Of a stretch of DNA of 13,774 bases, positions 1-7,166 are shown in pieces. The position numbers were made by a program, and so were the translations under genes. How positions within the stretch are numbered: the stretch's first letter is position 1; each line of letters starts with the position of its first letter. Origin of the DNA: Acidobacteriota bacterium. GTDB lineage: Bacteria; Acidobacteriota; Vicinamibacteria; Vicinamibacterales; UBA2999. Below the pieces are notes generated by a model. The model did no database searches. It was given only the letters and a program-made list of their open reading frames with translations, and was not told where the DNA came from. The stretch spans positions 1 to 13,774 of the forward strand of contig CANIBQ010000115.1 in NCBI GenBank assembly GCA_947465645.1. Reading direction: 5' to 3'.

Positions 1-2
1 GC

Positions 3-182
3 TACTATCCGGGCGCCCGCCCGATTCATCTCAAGCTCCTGTTCTCGGTGCCCGACGGAAGGATCCTGGGTGCGCAGGCGGTCGGCCTGGAAGGCGTGGA
101 GAAGCGCATCGATGTCATCGCGACCGCGAACTCCGGACTCCGGCCTTGCGAAGAATCGCCATCATCGGACACCACTGCGTAA
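3..182 (+). pseudogene. 3' fragment of a CoA-disulfide-reductase-type FAD/NAD(P) oxidoreductase, truncated
   Basis: The reading frame enters from before the window. It encodes YYPGARPIHLKLLF and [20 protein letters not shown], the typical start of the pyridine nucleotide-disulfide oxidoreductase dimerisation domain in CoA-disulfide reductases and NADH oxidases. After IDVIATA (about nt 128) the similarity stops. The family normally continues with a helix and an acidic 'LEELELAYAPP' segment that completes the dimer interface; here there are 17 unrelated residues and a TAA at 180-182. The last 68 bases overlap the converging DUF2892 gene, and the DUF2892 stop codon lies inside reductase-derived DNA. 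This suggests a deletion or inversion joined two gene ends, although an assembly join is possible. Without the interface the enzyme is probably non-functional. The family assignment is fairly certain; the cause of the break is not. Confidence 0.7.
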
Positions 183-315
183 ATGCCGATTGAAACAGGT
201 TCACTCCCACGAACAACGTGAACCAGAGGAAGGCCGGATTGACGTAGATCCCCAGCAGGACGCTCGCCGCAACGAAGCCGCCGGCAATCATCCGCAGCGC
301 ACGTTCAATGTTCAT
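115..315 (-). CDS. DUF2892 (YgaP-type) small inner-membrane protein
   Basis: This is a 66-residue protein beginning [15 protein letters not shown]. It has two closely spaced hydrophobic segments (about residues 9-25 and 28-46), followed by the family signature [22 protein letters not shown] with Cys49. The same domain forms the membrane part of the rhodanese YgaP and often sits beside rhodaneses and CoA-disulfide reductases; its biochemical role is unknown. The start lies 21 nt after the RND pump stop, with a purine-rich GAAGAGAGAG run before the ATG, so it is probably the last gene of the efflux operon. The family part ends near residue 61. The final residues SSRSR and the stop come from the converging reductase fragment, so the natural C-terminus may have been replaced. 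Confidence 0.85.
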   Translation of the reverse strand: MNIERALRMIAGGFVAASVLLGIYVNPAFLWFTLFVGVNLFQSAFTQWCPMMAILRKAGVRSSRSR

Positions 316-336
316 GATGCTCTCTCTTCAATCTGT

Positions 337-3300
337 TCACGATGCGACCTCGATCGGCGTCGGCACCGCTACGTGACCTGAATGTTCGTGACGCTTCGCC
401 ATGTAGTACAGGACCGGCACCGCCATTCGCGACAGGAGCAGCGACGCCACTTCGCCAGCCATCAGGGAAATAGCCAGGCCCTGAAAGATCGGGTCGAACA
501 GGATCACACCTGCCCCGACGATGACGGCGGCCGCGGTCAGGGCCATCGGCCGGAATCGCACGGCGCCAGCGTCCACGACCGCCTGCTCGAGCGGCACGCC
601 CTCGCGCAGTCGCAGCTCGATGAAATCCACCAGGATGATCGAGTTGCGCACGACGATGCCGGCGCCCGCGATGAAGCCGATCATCGAGGTCGCGGTGAAG
701 AACGCGCCCATCGCCGCATGCGCCGGCAGGATGCCGACCAGCGAGAAGGGGATCGCCGCCATGATGAGGAGCGGCGTCGTGAACGACTGGAACCAGCCGA
801 CGACGAGCACGTAAATGAGCAGCAGCACCGCGGCGAAGGCGAGGCCGAGGTCTCTGAACACTTCGATCGTGATGTGCCATTCGCCGTCCCACTTCATGGC
901 GTACTTCGACGTGTCGAACGGCTGGGTCGCATTGAACACCTCGAGCCCGTAGCCCTCGGGCAGCGTCAGGCGCGCGATGGCCTTGTTCATCTCGAGGATG
1001 GCGTACACCGGGCTCTCGTTCTGTCCCGCGAGATCGCCCGTGACATAGGTCACCGCCTGCAGGTTCTTGTGATACAGGCTCGGCTCTTCCTGCGAGCGCA
1101 CGGCCCGAGTGAGCTCGCCGACCGCCACCGGCCTGGTCCCGCTCAGCCGCAGCGACTGAATTGCCTCGAGACCGCGGTCGGCCCGCGGCAGGCGGATGAC
1201 GATCGGGACGTCTTCGCGCGCCTGCCCGTCGTGCAGCAAGCCGACGACCTCGCCCGACCCGGCCATCCGGACCACCGACGCCACGGCCGCGGACGTGAGT
1301 CCGGCGGCGCCGGCTTTCTCGCCATCCACCACGAGTGTGACTTTCGGGTGCGGCGCCTCGACGTACCAGTCGGTGTCGACCACGCCCGCCGTCTGCTCGA
1401 AGATGGCTTTGACCTGCGCGGCCACCTCCGTCCGCCGGGTGGCATCGGGTCCGTAGACTTCGGCCACCAGGGTCTGGAGGACCGGTGGTCCCGGCGGCAC
1501 CTCAGCCACCTGCAGCGTGGCGCCGAACGACCTGGCGAGCGGCAGCAGCCGGTCGCGCACGCGCCGCGCCACGTCGTGGCTCTGCGCCGACCGTTCACCT
1601 TTGGGCACGAGGTTCACCTGCAGATCGGCCAGGTGCGGCGCGCGGCGCAGGAAGTAGTGACGGACGAGCCCGTTGAAGTTGTACGGCGCGGACGTGCCGA
1701 CGTAGTGCTGCACATCGACGACGGTCTCATCCTCGAGTGCGGCCGAGGCCAGCGCGGAGGCGACACGCGCGGTCGCTTCGAGCGCCGTGCCCTCCGGCAT
1801 GTCGACCATCACCTGGAATTCGCTCTTGTTGTCGAAGGGCAGCATCTTGACCGTGACCAGCGCAAGGGGCACGAGCGCCATCGCGGCCAGCAGCAGCATC
1901 GCCACGCCGCCGAGAAAGAACGCGCGCATTCGGCCACTCGCGATCAGCGGACCCATCACGCGCCGATAGAGAAGCGTGAAGCGATCCTCTTCGCCATGGT
2001 CGTGATGGACCGCCGGCTTGAGGAGCCGCACCGCCGCCCAGGGCGTGACGACGAAGGCGACGACCAGCGAGAAGACCATCGCCGCCGACGCGCCGACCGG
2101 AATGGGCCGCATGTACGGGCCCATCAGGCCGCCGACGAAGGCCATGGGCAGGATGGCCGCCACCACGGCGAGCGTGGCCAGGATGGTGGGGTTGCCCACT
2201 TCGTCCACGGCGCGAAGGGTCACGGCGGCGAGCCCGTCCGACTCACCCGTACTCAGCTTCGCATGCCGCACGATGTTCTCCACCACCACGATCGCGTCGT
2301 CGACGAGGATGCCGATCGAGAAGATCAGGGCGAAGAGCGTGATGCGGTTGAGCGTGTAGCCGTAGAGGAAGAACATGAACAGCGTGAGCGCCAGCGTGAC
2401 CGGAATCGCGATCAGGACCACCGCCGCCTCGCGCCGGCCGAGCACGAGCCAGATCAGCGCCGACACCGAGAGCACCGCCAGCAGCATGTGCCACAGCAGT
2501 TCGTTGCTCTTCTCCGCGGACGTCTCCCCGTAGTCGCGGGTGATCGTGAGGTGCACGTCAGAGGGCACGAGCGTGCCCTTGAGCGTCTCGAGCTTCTGCG
2601 TCACGCGATGCGCGACGTCGATGGCGTTGGTCCCCTTGCGCTTGGCCACGGCGATCGTGACCGCTGGTTGGGCGCCGGCCTCACCTGATTGATAGGTGAC
2701 ATACGAGGTGGGCTCGGCATCGCCGTCCACGACCTCGGCCAGATCGCGCACCAGCACGGCGCGCCCACTTGCGGCGCTGACGACGACGCGACGCACCTCG
2801 TCGGCCGTCCGCAGCCGGTTGCCGGCGTCGAGGCCGGTGATCTGTCCACCCATGACGGGCCCCGACGCGGTACTGCGCGCGTTGGTCCCGGCAATCGCGC
2901 GCTGAACCGCCAGCGGGTCCAATCCGTAGGCGGCGAGCCGTGCGGGATCGACGTCCACCCGCAACTGCCGCGGACGCCCGCCGATCAGCGTCACCTCGGA
3001 CACGTCGGTGACTTCGGCAATGGCGTCGCGCAGTTGCGCGGCCAGCGCCCGCAGTTGGTCGTCGCCATAGCGCGCCGACCACACGGTCACCGCCAGGATC
3101 GGCACGTCGTCGATCGAACGGGGCTTCACAATCGGACCGATCGCGCCGGGCGGGATGCGATCGGCGTTGGCCGCGAGCTTCTGATTGAGCCGGACGAGGG
3201 CCGCCTCTTCGGCTTCGCCGACGGTGAAGCGGACGACCACCATCGACTGGCCGGCGCTCGAGGTCGAATAGACATATTCGACTCCGGGCACCTCCCAGAG

Positions 3301-3531
3301 CAGCTGCTCCATCGGCCGCGTCACGCGCTGTTCGACGTCGGCCGGCGTGGCCCCGGGCATCTCCACGAACACGTCCACCATCGGGACGATGATCTGCGGC
3401 TCCTCTTCGCGCGGCAGCGCCACGACCGCCAGCCCACCGAGCGCCATCGACGCGGCGATGAAGAGCGGTGTCAGCTTCGAGTGGATGAACGCCGCCGCCA
3501 GTCGTCCGGCCGCGCCGTAGGATTCAGCCAT
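337..3531 (-). CDS. RND-family efflux transporter, inner-membrane permease subunit
   Basis: This is a full-length 1064-residue RND pump (AcrB/MexB superfamily), the proton-driven inner-membrane part of a tripartite efflux system. The N-terminal transmembrane helix is followed by the porter-domain text [19 protein letters not shown] (residues 58-76). The TM4 proton-relay motif [13 protein letters not shown] (407-419) carries the paired Asp411/Asp412. The second half repeats the fold, with the related helix [13 protein letters not shown] at 958-970. The Asp pair is of the hydrophobe/amphiphile-efflux (HAE) type rather than the heavy-metal CusA/CzcA type. Two histidine clusters, HHDH (509-512) in the mid-protein linker and HEHSGH (1048-1053) at the C-terminus, are unusual. 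The start overlaps the adaptor stop by one base (TGATG), which fits translational coupling. The substrate cannot be read from the sequence; a DUF2892 gene downstream hints at sulfur chemistry. Confidence 0.93.
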   Translation of the reverse strand: MAESYGAAGRLAAAFIHSKLTPLFIAASMALGGLAVVALPREEEPQIIVPMVDVFVEMPGATPADVEQRVTRPMEQLLWEVPGVEYVYSTSSAGQSMVVVRFTVGEAEEAALVRLNQKLAANADRIPPGAIGPIVKPRSIDDVPILAVTVWSARYGDDQLRALAAQLRDAIAEVTDVSEVTLIGGRPRQLRVDVDPARLAAYGLDPLAVQRAIAGTNARSTASGPVMGGQITGLDAGNRLRTADEVRRVVVSAASGRAVLVRDLAEVVDGDAEPTSYVTYQSGEAGAQPAVTIAVAKRKGTNAIDVAHRVTQKLETLKGTLVPSDVHLTITRDYGETSAEKSNELLWHMLLAVLSVSALIWLVLGRREAAVVLIAIPVTLALTLFMFFLYGYTLNRITLFALIFSIGILVDDAIVVVENIVRHAKLSTGESDGLAAVTLRAVDEVGNPTILATLAVVAAILPMAFVGGLMGPYMRPIPVGASAAMVFSLVVAFVVTPWAAVRLLKPAVHHDHGEEDRFTLLYRRVMGPLIASGRMRAFFLGGVAMLLLAAMALVPLALVTVKMLPFDNKSEFQVMVDMPEGTALEATARVASALASAALEDETVVDVQHYVGTSAPYNFNGLVRHYFLRRAPHLADLQVNLVPKGERSAQSHDVARRVRDRLLPLARSFGATLQVAEVPPGPPVLQTLVAEVYGPDATRRTEVAAQVKAIFEQTAGVVDTDWYVEAPHPKVTLVVDGEKAGAAGLTSAAVASVVRMAGSGEVVGLLHDGQAREDVPIVIRLPRADRGLEAIQSLRLSGTRPVAVGELTRAVRSQEEPSLYHKNLQAVTYVTGDLAGQNESPVYAILEMNKAIARLTLPEGYGLEVFNATQPFDTSKYAMKWDGEWHITIEVFRDLGLAFAAVLLLIYVLVVGWFQSFTTPLLIMAAIPFSLVGILPAHAAMGAFFTATSMIGFIAGAGIVVRNSIILVDFIELRLREGVPLEQAVVDAGAVRFRPMALTAAAVIVGAGVILFDPIFQGLAISLMAGEVASLLLSRMAVPVLYYMAKRHEHSGHVAVPTPIEVAS

Positions 3532-4706
3532 CAGCGGCCGCCTGTGATGACGCGGCTGCCGTCGGTGACGGTGGGAGGCGCCGCGACAATCACGACGTCG
3601 CCCTCGGACAATCCGGCCAGCACCTCGGTCCCGCTGACGCTCACGAGCCTGACGCGTGCGATCTCCTTCTCGACCACCAGGACCGACGTCAGTTGCCCTC
3701 GGTGTACGAGCGCGTTGGCGGGGACCGTCAGGGCGCGCCGTGCGTGGCCGTTGAAGTGCGCCCGGCCGAAGGTCCCCGAACGCAATCCCGTCGTATCGGC
3801 CAGCGTGATCTTGACCAGAAACGCCCGTGCGTCAGCATCGACCGCGCGGCTGATCTCCGTCACCGTGCCGCTGAGCGTCATCGTGGTGCCGCCCGTGCCT
3901 GAGTCGACCGAGACCGACACAGCGGCGCCGACGGCGATCTGTCCGATTCGCGATTCGTCCACGCGGACGTCGAGCCGGAAGCCGCGCGTATCTTCCACGC
4001 GCATCAGCGGCGTGCCGGGTGCCGCCATGTTGCCGGTCTCGACCATTGTCTCGGTGACCACTCCGTCGAAGGGCGCCGTGATGAGCGCAAACGACGCCGT
4101 CGTGGCTGCCGCCTCGCTCGCGGCGCGCGTGCTCTCCACGCCTGACACCGCGGCGCGTGCCCGGGCGACTGTGCCGGCCGCGCGCGCTTCGGCCGCGCGG
4201 AGGGCGCCCGTGGCGTCGTCGAGCTCCTGCGCCGTGGCTGAGCGCTTGGCGTGCAGACCTGCAATGCGTTCGTGGGTCGTACGCGCCAGCGCGAGGGCGG
4301 CGTCGGCCCCTTGTTGCTCCGACGTCGCGGCGGTGACGCCTTGATCCGCCGCCAGTGCGGCCGCGCTTGCGCTTCGCGCCTGGGCGGCAAGGTCCCGTCC
4401 GTCGAGGACAATCAGTACCTGCCCTGCGCGTACGCGATCGCCCGGCACGACACGGACGTCCCGGACCGGCGCCAGAATGCGCGCCATGATCGTGGCGGTC
4501 GTCCGTGCCTGGACCACGCCACCGGCCTCGAAGGTGTCGGCGATGTCGGCCATGGCCACCCGCACCACCGTGACCGGAATTGGCGGCGCCGCATCCGAGG
4601 CGGCGGTCGTCGCGCCATTTGAACAGGCCGACAGGACCAGCGCGAAGCCCGCGGCGGCCATGACCGCGGCGGCGCGCTCAGGCCGTGAATGTCTTCTTGC
4701 CATCAT
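3531..4706 (-). CDS. RND efflux periplasmic adaptor (membrane fusion protein), lipoprotein
   Basis: This adaptor links the RND pump to the TolC channel. From the chosen start it has 391 residues. A lipoprotein signal ends in the lipobox LSAC (Cys28), so it is probably anchored to the inner membrane by lipid. Two lipoyl half-motifs (about 70-105 and 205-237, the second with [21 protein letters not shown]) flank an alanine-rich coiled-coil hairpin (about 108-200). A beta-barrel (240-320) and a membrane-proximal domain (325-391) follow. The ATG at 4712 overlaps the tolC stop as ATGA, but the Shine-Dalgarno GGGAAGG (4715-4721) is only 2 nt from it and 8 nt from the ATG at 4706. The latter is therefore preferred; 4712 remains possible and adds two residues. 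It is the middle gene of the efflux operon. Confidence 0.92.
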   Translation of the reverse strand: MMARRHSRPERAAAVMAAAGFALVLSACSNGATTAASDAAPPIPVTVVRVAMADIADTFEAGGVVQARTTATIMARILAPVRDVRVVPGDRVRAGQVLIVLDGRDLAAQARSASAAALAADQGVTAATSEQQGADAALALARTTHERIAGLHAKRSATAQELDDATGALRAAEARAAGTVARARAAVSGVESTRAASEAAATTASFALITAPFDGVVTETMVETGNMAAPGTPLMRVEDTRGFRLDVRVDESRIGQIAVGAAVSVSVDSGTGGTTMTLSGTVTEISRAVDADARAFLVKITLADTTGLRSGTFGRAHFNGHARRALTVPANALVHRGQLTSVLVVEKEIARVRLVSVSGTEVLAGLSEGDVVIVAAPPTVTDGSRVITGGR

Positions 4707-4708
4707 GG

Positions 4709-6031
4709 TCATCGCCTTCCCAACATCCGTCCGAGCGTTGCGGTCTCGGTGAGCACCGCCACCTGCGCGGCGGTCTGCTGTGTGTCGGCCTGCACCACCG
4801 CTTCGGCGGCGCGCAGCAGCGATGCCACGTCGGTCAGGCCAGCCTCGTAGCGGTCGCGCACGATCCGCCGGCTCTCACGCGCCTGTTCCACCGCGGTGCG
4901 GCCGACCGTGTCGCTCGCGCGGGCGGCATCGAGGCGGGCGATGGCGATGTACACGTCCAGGCGTGCGGCGGTCTCCGACTTGTCGCGTTCAAGCGCGCGT
5001 CGCGCGGTCTGCTCGCGCGCTTCGGCGAGGCGCGCGGTGTCCGCGAAGCCTCGGAACAGATTGATGCGCGCCACCGCCCCCACGACCCAGCTCGAGGTGC
5101 GCGCGTTCCAGGCACCGCCGTTGAATTCCCAGCCACCCTGCGCCGTCACTTGCGGGAGAAATACGGCGCGCGCCGCCGCCTGGGTCGCACCGGCGAGTTG
5201 CTCCTGCAGCGCCGCGAGCTTCACGTCGGGGCGGTTCTCGAGCGCCTCCGCTTCGAGCGACGCGAGATCGGTCGTATCAATCACGGCCACCGTTGGTGAA
5301 CGATCGAGCGCGAACGCCTCGCCCAGCGGTTCGCCCATCAACTGGTTGAGCTGCGCCCGAGCGATCCGTTCCTCGGAGATCGCCCGAATCTGCTGCTCTC
5401 GAGTGCGAGAGATGTGTACGTCCAGCTGCAGGACATCGGCGTCGGTCACGAGTCCTGCGTCACGCCGGTTGCCGGTCAACTCGCGATCCGCGCGCGCCGT
5501 GTCGGCGGCAGCCGCGGCAGACTGGCCCGCGGCCACCGCAGCCAGAACACGTCCGTAGGCAGTGGTTACACTGGCCGCCAGATCGTGGTCGACCATCAGG
5601 CGATTGGCTGTGGCCACGTCGTGGTCGAGGCCCGCTACGGCGACACTGGCTCGGGTGGCGCCGTCGAACAGTGACTGCTCGACCATCACGCCCGACCGAA
5701 AGTTGTCGAGGGGCTGGGGATGGTTGAGGGCATCGAGCGCGAAATCGGCGGCCGTGAACTGGCGCTGCGCCAGCAGTGAGCTGAAGACGAACACCGGTTG
5801 ATTGCCACGCTGCCATGACTCGACCAGATCCACCTTGGGCAGGTAGCCAGCCCGCGCCTGCCTGATGCGCTGGAGCGTCTCACGCTCGACAGCCGCAGAG
5901 CTGCCGGCGTCGGGGTTCTGTGCGCGGGCGCGGGCGATGGCCTCCGTCAGGGTCAGCGGGGTTTGGGCGGCTGCAGAGGCGGCATGGCCCAGGGCTGCCA
6001 GGAGAAGGTAGGTCGCCGGGCGTCGTATCAT
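4709..6031 (-). CDS. TolC-family outer-membrane efflux protein
   Basis: This is a 440-residue outer-membrane channel subunit. It begins MIRRPATYLLLAALGHAASA, a clean Sec signal peptide with likely cleavage after AAA-Q. Two internal OEP repeats follow: LTLTEAIARARAQNP (about 26-40) opens the first, and a helical region with ENRPDVKLAALQEQLAGA (about 270) starts the second. Long alanine- and arginine-rich helices form the periplasmic tunnel. The frame is open further upstream (TTG at 6097, ATG at 6049), but those starts would put a charged extension before the signal peptide and run through the divergent control elements. It is the first gene of the tolC-adaptor-pump-DUF2892 operon. A promoter-like element ends only about 7 nt before this ATG, so the mRNA may be nearly leaderless. 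Confidence 0.9.
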   Translation of the reverse strand: MIRRPATYLLLAALGHAASAAAQTPLTLTEAIARARAQNPDAGSSAAVERETLQRIRQARAGYLPKVDLVESWQRGNQPVFVFSSLLAQRQFTAADFALDALNHPQPLDNFRSGVMVEQSLFDGATRASVAVAGLDHDVATANRLMVDHDLAASVTTAYGRVLAAVAAGQSAAAAADTARADRELTGNRRDAGLVTDADVLQLDVHISRTREQQIRAISEERIARAQLNQLMGEPLGEAFALDRSPTVAVIDTTDLASLEAEALENRPDVKLAALQEQLAGATQAAARAVFLPQVTAQGGWEFNGGAWNARTSSWVVGAVARINLFRGFADTARLAEAREQTARRALERDKSETAARLDVYIAIARLDAARASDTVGRTAVEQARESRRIVRDRYEAGLTDVASLLRAAEAVVQADTQQTAAQVAVLTETATLGRMLGRR

Positions 6032-6038
6032 CACTTTG

Positions 6039-6068
6039 ACAGGATTCATGAAACCCAGATTGGTGACA
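6039..6068 (-). promoter_or_regulatory. Candidate ECF-type promoter for the tolC-adaptor-RND operon
   Basis: On the minus strand this reads TGTCACCAA (6068-6060), 11 bp, TGAATCCTGT (6048-6039), identical in both blocks and spacing to the element before the sigma gene. Transcription would start near 6033, so the tolC ATG at 6031 would have almost no leader. Shared recognition by the divergently encoded sigma factor is the simplest reading, but a repressor operator is an alternative. Confidence 0.5.
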
Positions 6069-6088
6069 AAGAAGAGTGCTGGCGGGCG

Positions 6089-6118
6089 TGTCACCAAGAG
6101 CCCGCGACTGAATCCTGT
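6089..6118 (+). promoter_or_regulatory. Candidate ECF-type promoter for the sigma/anti-sigma genes
   Basis: TGTCACCAA (6089-6097) serves as the -35 block and TGAATCCTGT (6109-6118) contains the -10 block, with about 16-17 bp between core motifs. Known ECF promoters include -35 motifs of the TGTCA type, for example in the ECF41 group. Transcription would start near 6124, about 20 nt before the GTG at 6144. The same element occurs on the other strand before tolC. Autoregulation by the neighbouring sigma factor is inferred. Confidence 0.5.
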
Positions 6119-6143
6119 TCATCGGGACGGTTCGGCGGATCCC

Positions 6144-6722
6144 GTGCAGGAGGAGTACGCGGGTCTCGTCCGCTCGGCCGCGGCCGGCGATACCGAGGCG
6201 TTGGATCGGCTGCTGCTGCGCGCACAGGAAGTGGCCTGGCGGTTCAGTACCTCGGTGTGCGGGCATGCCGACGATGCCGAGGACGCGATGCAGGAGGCGC
6301 TGATCAAGACGTATCGCTATCTGGGACGCATTCGCGAGCCTGAGGCGTTTCGGCCATGGCTGTATCGCACGGTGCGCAACGCCTGTCTGATGGGGCGACG
6401 GAAGAAAGCAGGCGAACCCAGGCGGCTGCAGTCGCTCGACGAGGTGCTGCCAGGAGCCGACGGCCGGACGCGTCCGGACGCACCGCATCCAGGGAAGAAC
6501 CCGGAACAGCTGGCGGACAACGCCGCGCTCGGTCGCCGCCTGCGGAAATCGCTCCACGCTTTGCCCGCCCCCTACCGAGCCATCGTCTTCCTGCGCGAGA
6601 TGGAAGGCTTGTCGACGCGAGAGGTGGCGAAGGTGATGGGCATGACCGAGGACAACGTCAAAACGCGCCTGCATCGGGCTCGCATCCAGCTCCAGAAGGA
6701 TTTGGGGAGCAGCGCACCATGA
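6144..6722 (+). CDS. ECF-type RNA polymerase sigma factor
   Basis: This 192-residue sigma-70-family factor has region 2 (about residues 5-85, with DAEDAMQEALIKTYRYLGRI and FRPWLYRTVRNACL) and region 4 (about 130-185, helix-turn-helix LSTREVAKVMGMTEDNVKTRLHRAR). Region 3 is absent, as in ECF factors. The frame is open upstream, and an ATG at 6048 with AGGA before it gives a longer product. I prefer GTG 6144 for three reasons: codons 6048-6143 lose the strong G/C third-position bias that begins exactly at 6144, the extra 32 residues are basic and unlike ECF factors, and they overlie both divergent promoter-like elements. Its stop overlaps the anti-sigma start (ATGA). It probably drives its own operon and the divergent efflux operon. 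Confidence 0.88.
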   Translation: MQEEYAGLVRSAAAGDTEALDRLLLRAQEVAWRFSTSVCGHADDAEDAMQEALIKTYRYLGRIREPEAFRPWLYRTVRNACLMGRRKKAGEPRRLQSLDEVLPGADGRTRPDAPHPGKNPEQLADNAALGRRLRKSLHALPAPYRAIVFLREMEGLSTREVAKVMGMTEDNVKTRLHRARIQLQKDLGSSAP

Positions 6723-7000
6723 CTGTCCAGGCCCGCCCCTCCGCGCGTTGTCGCGCCCTGCTCCTGGAATTGTCGCGCTATCTCGATGGCGACCTGACCC
6801 CCGCCCGCCGTCGGACAGTCGAACGGCACATCAAGGCGTGTGCGTGTTGTGGGACGATGGCCGCACGCCTGAGAAAAACGATGGCCGTGTGCCGCGCCGA
6901 GGGGAAGAGGCGGCCGCCCCGCGACGTGACGTCGCGCGCGGCGGAGCGGATCCGTGTGCTGATCGCGCGAGAGGGCCGTCGGCGACGCGTCGCGCGGTGA
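6719..7000 (+). CDS. Small zinc-finger (ZAS-type) putative anti-sigma factor
   Basis: This is a 93-residue soluble protein with no membrane helix. The text CRALLLELSRYLDGDL (11-26), then RRTVERHIKACACC (31-44), matches anti-sigma zinc-finger domains. The motif is His37-x3-Cys41-x2-Cys44, with Cys11 as a candidate further ligand and Cys43 and Cys58 in addition. The C-terminus is very basic (EGRRRRVAR). The start overlaps the sigma stop by 4 nt (ATGA) and is preceded by GGGGAG (6704-6709) at good spacing, so the two proteins are probably made in step. In zinc anti-sigma factors, thiol oxidation can release zinc and the sigma factor; that a redox or sulfur signal acts here is inferred from the neighbours. 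The domain is short and divergent, so the call is by motif plus position. Confidence 0.8.
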   Translation: MTVQARPSARCRALLLELSRYLDGDLTPARRRTVERHIKACACCGTMAARLRKTMAVCRAEGKRRPPRDVTSRAAERIRVLIAREGRRRRVAR

Positions 7001-7127
7001 TCAACATCGTGGCAGCATTGACGCGCGGACAGATGGGGTACGCCTCGAGACAACTTCTTGAAGCGATCACCGACCGGAAGAACACCCCCCGCATTCGTGC
7101 ACTGTGCCAGGGCTCTCAAGCAATAGC

Positions 7128-7164
7128 GGCGGCGCGCCTTCCGTCACGCGGTGCCAGCGCCGCC
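7128..7164 (-). terminator. GC-rich stem-loop just after the sulfite oxidase gene, possible terminator
   Basis: Perfect 8-bp arms GGCGGCGC (7128-7135) and GCGCCGCC (7157-7164) enclose a 21-nt loop. The stem begins 2 nt after the stop codon of the minus-strand gene. No T-run follows on either strand, so intrinsic termination is uncertain; an mRNA-stabilising hairpin is equally possible. The rest of 7001-7166 shows nothing recognisable. Confidence 0.35.
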
Positions 7165-7166
7165 AT

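Larger units (their letters stand above)
6039..6118. repeat. Two concentric inverted repeats between tolC and the sigma factor gene
   Basis: The outer arms are ACAGGATTCA (6039-6048) and TGAATCCTGT (6109-6118), a perfect 10-bp inverted repeat. The inner arms are TTGGTGACA (6060-6068) and TGTCACCAA (6089-6097), a perfect 9-bp inverted repeat. Both share one centre, between 6078 and 6079, and are separated by 11 unmatched bases on each side. The segment is therefore two copies of the same 30-bp element pointing away from each other, not one continuous hairpin. The conserved blocks with unconserved spacers argue for protein binding sites, either promoter elements or paired operators. Confidence 0.75.

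Noticed and set aside
382..2688. A 768-codon open frame on the plus strand opposite the RND pump
   Set aside because: It is the antisense shadow of a GC-rich gene: the product is dominated by Arg, His, Asp and Gln with no domain, while the minus strand encodes a full RND pump.
2689..4344. A 551-codon open frame on the plus strand opposite the pump and adaptor genes
   Set aside because: Low-complexity product spanning two real genes on the other strand, with no recognisable domain.
6036..6041. A perfect TTGACA that could be a -35 box for the sigma gene
   Set aside because: No acceptable -10 is found at 16-18 bp, and the sequence falls at the edge of the better-supported inverted-repeat element.
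6039..6118. A long RNA hairpin hiding the ATG 6048 ribosome binding site
   Set aside because: The two paired blocks are separated by 11 mismatched bases on each side, and the duplication of the same element on both strands fits protein sites better.
7001..7166. A further small gene between the anti-sigma factor and the sulfite oxidase
   Set aside because: Frames here are extensions of out-of-frame reads through the anti-sigma gene, without a ribosome binding site or any recognisable motif.
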